NCBI GenBank assembly: GCA_902805475.1
Contig: CADCSX010000005.1
Span: 1,127,501 to 1,191,500 of the forward strand
Origin: Entonaema liquescens
Taxonomy: Eukaryota; Ascomycota; Sordariomycetes; Xylariales; Xylariaceae
Length of the DNA: 64,000 nucleotides
Direction of reading: 5' to 3'
The notes under the pieces are model-generated. The model made no database searches. It had not been told where the DNA came from and saw only the letters and a program-made list of their open reading frames with translations. Below are positions 58,361 through 64,000 of the stretch, piece by piece (position 1 is the stretch's first letter; every line of letters starts with the position of its first letter). The position numbers were made by a program, and so were the translations under genes.

Positions 58361-61324
58361 GGTCGCGATGTGTGATGGTGTTGTGTAATTAAAGAGTTTC
58401 TACACTCTTCTTTCCTGAAGAGGTCCGGTGCCACGATATCCGTTACGTTCGCTATGTTTTCCTTTGTCGATGGTGGCTGTTCAAACACATGCGTGGCAGG
58501 TCTAGGCGGTTGGCGACAAAGAAGTTCGTTGATTGTCCCCAAACAAGCGAGCGGGATCCGAAACCAATCGGGACGAGAGTAGGAAATCGGGGATAGCGAG
58601 AGTATTCTATTGACAGTAGAGAGTTTTCCTTCTTCTTGATCGGTCACCTGTCCCGAACACTTCTACCTATCCTCCCTACCTAGGTACGTAAAACGAGTGG
58701 CGTTGAAAAAGGGGTTGGAATTGAAAAAGCCAGGAAAGAGGAACTACGACCCGTTCGCAGAATGGGCTTTTCCTGGTATTATTCTTACACCAACTAGTCG
58801 ATGATGTAGGAGAGAAGTAATTAGTGGAGAGTTAGTGTAGTTAGAAGAAAGAGTTGAAGCGAGTGACTTGTCCTAAGGCATGGGAGAATTGTGTGTGTCC
58901 ATTTCAAGGTGGTGGATGTAAAGGACAGGAAAAGCAAGCGGTTTCGACGTCGGCAGGGGGGGGAAGGGAATGCGGGAATGTGGAATAAAATTGGGAGGTA
59001 ACGCGTACAACAAAGGGGGCTAGTCATTTCCGTATTGATTAATTATTCCATTATCTGAGCTACTCCTTCCTTATTTGTCTACCTGTTAGTGGCATATCTT
59101 GTCACAGGAATGCCGCCAACAGACTTGATACGTGCATGACTAAGTACCCTCAGACGTACTTAACGTGAGCAACCTGGGCATAACGGCACAAATATGTACA
59201 TATGTATATAGACAATACACATCACACATACTTGCTGATACTTGCCCAGACTGGACTAAAAGGGTGGGCGCTTGGCCCCAAGACGGCGCTAAGAATTTTA
59301 AGACTTCCCACTTAGGTTTAATTCCAGCTAGATCAGTCCCATCAAGCTCGCATGGAAACTTGCATAATACCTGAATACTTGGAATTTATTCCAACCTCCC
59401 TTGTGATTTGCTCATGAATTTATTTGGCAGAGGCAAAATCTGGAATTGTTGCATCATCCCGCATCTGACATCACTTGAATGGTGAAGACAGCTTCAAGAA
59501 TTTAGAACATAATCCACATTTGAGCGCCTGCTGATCTGTGTGGTCACTCCTTCTGAAGATGGACAAGCGATTAATCCCAAGTTAGAGACGAAGTTCGAAA
59601 CACGGCTGGTTTTGGCGCCGCCAATGCAAGCCAACCAGGGGTAAGCGTCTCTAACATGCACTGCCACCAGACCCTCTTCCGGGCACTCTTAGCGATTACA
59701 TACATGAGAACGCGTAACTCCTCCTACTGAGCCTTTGCTGAGTAGTATGCTGAGCATGCTAAGTTAGCTGGGCACTTTACTCGGCAAGGTCAATTTATTA
59801 AACATGGCCTTTCTTGGTAGGTAAGTTACCATCCAAAGAAATCCGTCCAACTAATATTCTAAATGTGTAACTAACATACATTTAGTAAACGCGTAAAAAA
59901 CTAAACGAATAAGCCAAGCAACCAAGTTACTTCTAGCAACCTTTTCTCGTACTCCCTCGTATTTAATTACCTTTTCCGAACCTTACAATTCATCGCATTT
60001 TAAATAACAAATAACATAGTAAATCGTATCCCTCACCCACCGGACAGCCGTATTACCGATAACAACACCAACGAAGTATAATCGGCATCATTTGGCCGAC
60101 TATCGTTAACTAGTCTGGTATGTTCGTTGTGTGCTTCCTTTCCTTTTTGTATGAGAATGATAGGCTGTGTTAGCTGCATTGAATATGCGACCGGGCAAGC
60201 CGTGCATTGCTGATCCAGCTGATCTCATTATGGTCTCTATCAAGATCTTCTGCTCCTGCAAGATGTCGTCATTCCCTTCCTTGTGTCTCATAGCAACCGA
60301 ATTTCCAAGACCTAATGATGTGCGTTATCCGTTACAAGTAGCAGATGCGCACGCAACAAAAAATAAAGTCGTTATCTAAAGTTTCTTGGGCCATCTTTTT
60401 TTTTTTTTTTTTGTGACGATAATAATTCTGGACTCTAGAAAAACGGGATTGCTTGGCATCTAAGATCTCTGCGGCGTGGTATTACCGGATACCCTTACAA
60501 CGGTACGTCGCAGCCGAGTGATCCGTGCTAATTAGCTGGGTTATGAATCCTCCCGCAGCAGCAGTCTTCAATGACACCGGTCCTCGGGACTACCGGCCCC
60601 CGGAACTACAGGTCTAGATTTCTCAAGAAAACAACAGCTCAAGCTCAGCCTCACAAATTATTGACTTCCCGATACGTTGTCATTATCACGGACGCAACCG
60701 TTGCTGTCGATACACAACATTAATGAATGTAATTACATTATTTTTCATTCACTACGGATGCCCTAGACCACCCATTATTTGCCCCCACAACGGTGCTTTA
60801 GGTCGGGTTCATTTGCTCGTATTTTGTATTGACCGGAAAGGGTAATGTACCACGCTTTTTCGTATAACTGTCCCTTATTACGTTGGACCTAAAGAATAAA
60901 AATAAAATAATTCATTATTTCTCTGTTTTGATGGTATATCAAAAAGCCAAGACAACATGTTTAATACATTTGACCTTACCTAATTACATATAACTAATAT
61001 TTATATGTTAGATGCTATCAGGTATTAAACGTCTAACATTCTAAATAACTACGGTAAATAAGGAATCTGCATTAAGAAGTTCTACAATATCGCTTGGATG
61101 AACCTCTAGAATACCATCGTATTAATAGATGACTTATCAAGGTTGAACGCATCTCTATGAGCAACTTCACTCCGCGGATTTGTTCAAACGTTCTTGTTGC
61201 CAGCTACACACGCACTTAAGCTACCGAAATGATTCTCGCTATTGGCTTACTATTCACTAGGACAATAAAAGGCAAACTCGGTTCATTACAAAAGCCCGCT
61301 ATTGAAAAGAAGGGATACCTAAAC
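58361..61324. other. Intergenic region, about 3 kb
   Basis: AT-rich with a T run near 60396-60412 and CTACCTAGGTACGTA near 58676. A G run lies near 58957-58966. Small frames at 60106-60379 and 61229-61495 show no gene character. No RNA gene was found. Confidence 0.55.
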
Positions 61325-62194
61325 TTAACAGGGAGCCGATGCCTTACGACCTCCTGCTCTTCGTTGAAACCAAGGTCGAGTCCACGACTTCCATCTCGTT
61401 ATCCCTTTCACAGAAGAAATATCGATAGAACGTCGCCTCGCGTCATTGGAGAGTCTTTCCGCCTCTTCTCTTCGCTGATGATTAAGCCACCTTAGCTTGA
61501 GGACCTCCCTTCCCAACTGCGGAAAGATCCTATTGATATTATCGCCTGTTTTGGCTGAGGTCTCAAGGAATGCACATCCAAGCCCAAAACTTGCCGCGAG
61601 CTTGCGGCCCTCAGCCCAGGACACCTCCCGCTGCTCATCCTCGCAGTCGGAGTTGGTGCCTACAAGCATGAGACCGTACGTACGTGTCTCCCCGACCATA
61701 TCGCGGATATGGCTATAGACGTCTTGGAGAAGGATAAAAGAAGTCCTCGACTTGACATCATACACTAGGACAACGGCCTCCGTGATCTGCACCGCTTGCG
61801 TGAGCTGCTCCTCGCTAGACAGATGTCGAGAAGGAAGTTCTAACGCATTGAGAACGTAAGTTTGGTCCTCAATCTTTATGCTATGGCGATAGCCTCGTTC
61901 TGGCTCGTCTGGTTCGGATGATCCATCCTCTTCGCCAAATGTGCCGCAACAGAACTATACATCGTCAGAAGAGAAAAGACATAATGTTCCAGATGCCATT
62001 ACCCTTTCTAGAAGCGACGTCTTCCCACAACCCTTGTCTCCTAGAACAAGGAACATGAATTGCCCTGCGTGCCTTTCCAGAGGAGGCAATTCATCATACG
62101 CATTATCATCTTCCCCATCACTTGCTACCCACGCAAGTAAGGCTCGGAAGTATCGAATCTCCTCTTCGGACCAGATAGACTCAGATTCGGACAT
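61325..62194 (-). CDS. Atypical Ras-like small GTPase
   Basis: A 273-aa Ras-superfamily protein. Exons 62194-62003 and 61954-61325, 48-nt intron (GTAATG..ATAG). The P-loop GDKGCGKTS is intact and splicing gives SLLER|FCCGTF, as in Ras proteins. The G5 motif ETSAKTG is also present. However, the G3 position reads LELPSRH instead of DTAGxE, and G4 reads VGTNSD instead of NKxD. An acidic N-terminal extension of about 50 residues precedes the P-loop. The C-terminus is basic and ends in RKASAPC, with Cys as last residue rather than a CaaX box. The start is the ATG at 62194 (MSESESIW..). It probably binds nucleotide weakly or differently; role unknown. Confidence 0.82.
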
Positions 62195-63611
62195 TGCGCT
62201 GGGCAGAGCTCGTGCGGAGACGTGGGAAAGACAACGCCATATTCGGGTAAGAAGCACGAACCAGCTAATTATATGGAACGAGGCGTTCGTGGATTACAAT
62301 ATTACGGAAAAGCATTGTACAGCTACGAGAATCTGCAGATCCTGTGATGCCTTACAATACGCCCCTTCAATTCTGTCGAATGTCACAGAGATCCCCTCCG
62401 TGCGACGAGGGAGTCGCAAAGATCGGGAAGCAAAGACGTTTAAGGTAATCAACTGCTATCGTTCTCTGCATGACCCGGCATCGATATTTGGATGAAGGCG
62501 TCACCAACTATTATCGGGCAATGACAGAACCAATCTGGTCACGGGTAGTTCCCGAGCCGCATTGAATATTGCATTTCATTGCTTACTTGCGCAACTGCAC
62601 CCATCTCATTTGGATGATATATTTTCAAGTTACTCTGTATTAACGTCATTATCGAGATTCTATACTGTATATAAGTGTTTGCTCAAAGTTCTCAGACTTT
62701 GGCCGCGACGTCTCACATTCTGATCCTATACATGCAAACCAGACTAAGACCTCTCATTCTTTTATTTATTTTTTTTGGGCGGCTAGACTATTAGCCATGG
62801 CGCTCCCAACTGACCAATCTTAGCTGTTGAGCTTCGGTTGCTGGTCCCGCTTCTAGACGGTGCGGCTGTGAAAGCTGGACATAAACTGGGGACTCACCAG
62901 GATAGGGATCCATGATCATGACGGCGTGTCTGACCCCAACTTCTTAGCTTCTTTATCTTTCCTTCTGTTGCCTGGCAAGCTTGGTCCACAGCTGAAGTTG
63001 GCGCTTTATTGTTGGCTTGTCCGCTTGTTTGACTGGTCATTAGTGGCCGAAAATGATTGAACGTTGTCGGAGGATGGGCATTGGGGATATTTCTCGCGTC
63101 TGTTTGAACATTCTGGTTCTTTTGTCTGTAGCGCGCTTCTCCTATATGCGACTACGTACTAGGGAAGCCCAGTATAACTTCCCAAATACAGTAACAATCT
63201 AATATAATACGTATCCGATCTACTAGTCTTTCTCTTTACACGGAGGCTAGGCTCTTTTATGATATTAGGTCTCGCTCATAGCCAACGGATCCACGCAACA
63301 TAACCAGAAGAAGCTAAAGAAACAGCATCTGCAGGCTCAGAATTTAATTCAGTTAATATTCGAGCTTCCTAGAAGTCGACCTACTCGATCTAATTTGCTT
63401 ACGGAATCTACATTTGGACTTGAATGAGAACGACTTACGAGTTTACTATGGAATGAACTCCCTCACGATCCGTAGCCCCCAGATACTTACAGATCTGTAA
63501 AGCGGGAACACAGAGCCACCGCATCGCCGCTCGTTTCAACAGTCGAAAGTAGTGTAAGCTACCTAATCCAGTAGGACTCCACCATAGCTGCAAGATAATC
63601 CGACCACAGGC
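62195..63611. other. Divergent intergenic region
   Basis: 1.4 kb between the Ras-like gene and the gene at the right edge. AT-rich; no supported gene. The frame on the + strand through 62495 is mostly a mirror of the Ras gene's first exon. Confidence 0.55.
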
Positions 63612-64000
63612 ATGGCCTATAATAATCGCGTTCAATTTCCGCCCCGGCAACCCGCACGCTACCTGAACCACAAAGTCTCCGATCTGTCGGATAGTCCGTA
63701 CGACGATGACACATCCCCTGCTAGAATTAGGGGCCGGGAGTCCCTCGTGTCACTCCAGTCCGCCTACGAGTCTCCCCAGTTAGACGCGCCGTCAGATGGG
63801 AATACTTATGGGTCAGGCCCATCTTGGTCGTTACCTTTCGTTGGGTCTGGAGGCGGGAGATACCAGCCCGTGTCGCCCCTCACCCGTTCGAACTCGACGT
63901 TTGGGCGTTACAAGAGCGTTCGTGTCAGACCCCAAGATACAATCCATGAAGATGAGAGTATCGACATGTCCCTGCTCCGTGCAGCCGCGCCGTTCGGGTA
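63612..64000 (+). CDS. 5' part of an unrecognised gene, cut by the window edge
   Basis: An ATG at 63612 opens a frame that stays open to the end (129 complete codons). The product begins MAYNNRVQFPPRQPARY and is Ser/Pro/Asp-rich and probably disordered, with SLVSLQSAYESP, QPVSPLTRSNSTFGRYKSVR and DTIHEDESIDMSLLRAAAP. The last segment has the regular look of a conserved block, and I think similar N-termini exist in ascomycete proteins, but I cannot name the family. No domain is visible in this part. Confidence 0.7.
   Translation, partial: MAYNNRVQFPPRQPARYLNHKVSDLSDSPYDDDTSPARIRGRESLVSLQSAYESPQLDAPSDGNTYGSGPSWSLPFVGSGGGRYQPVSPLTRSNSTFGRYKSVRVRPQDTIHEDESIDMSLLRAAAPFG

Overview
The window is nuclear DNA of a filamentous ascomycete, most likely a Sordariomycete. 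Genes are split by short introns (48-219 nt, GT..AG, often with a CTAAC/CTAAT-like branch site). The proteins are typical fungal ones: Vac7, Axl2, Ccz1, a flavin-carrier/TRP protein, Dug1 and an Asp f 7-like secreted protein. The spacers are AT-rich with many TACCTAGGTA-type words, long T/A runs and little coding capacity. I see no convincing tRNA, rRNA, CRISPR array or intact transposon.

Layout: 1-5176 holds no gene. VAC7 (+) lies at 5.2-8.0 kb with a hidden stop-free intron. An unrecognised GC-rich gene (+) lies at 9.7-11.4 kb. The splicing factor PRP6 (-, one apparent frameshift) and the 18S rRNA dimethylase DIM1 (+) share a divergent promoter at 14.5-15.0 kb. Next come a small calcofluor-hypersensitivity-type protein (-), a dysferlin-domain Mug65-like protein (+), a hemerythrin-like protein (+, apparent frameshift), the dipeptidase DUG1 (-), a mitochondrial PPR-like protein (-), a PP2C phosphatase (-, seven exons), AXL2 (-, apparent frameshift), the lysine methyltransferase EFM6 (+), a secreted double-psi beta-barrel protein (+), CCZ1 (-) and a short-chain dehydrogenase (-).

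The 48.9-55.5 kb segment is the accessory-looking part. It holds a decayed DUF3433 membrane-protein gene (-), a cluster of short perfect palindromes, and a 1072-aa NRPS-like adenylation-thiolation-reductase enzyme (+). Diverged copies of one ~75-bp repeat lie on both sides of that enzyme gene (two upstream, one downstream, same orientation). After it come a flavin carrier protein (-, with an 11-residue terminal exon), an atypical Ras-like GTPase (-), and the 5' end of an unrecognised gene running off the right edge.

Most genes are housekeeping and not co-functional. VAC7 and CCZ1 both act at the vacuole; PRP6, DIM1 and EFM6 act in RNA processing and translation-factor modification; AXL2 and FLC act at the cell surface. 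Three conserved genes (PRP6, the hemerythrin gene, AXL2) each read as exactly one base short at or near a C/G run, and EFM6 may do so too. This pattern looks more like homopolymer consensus error than independent gene decay. All gene identities rest on remembered family features, not on database searches.
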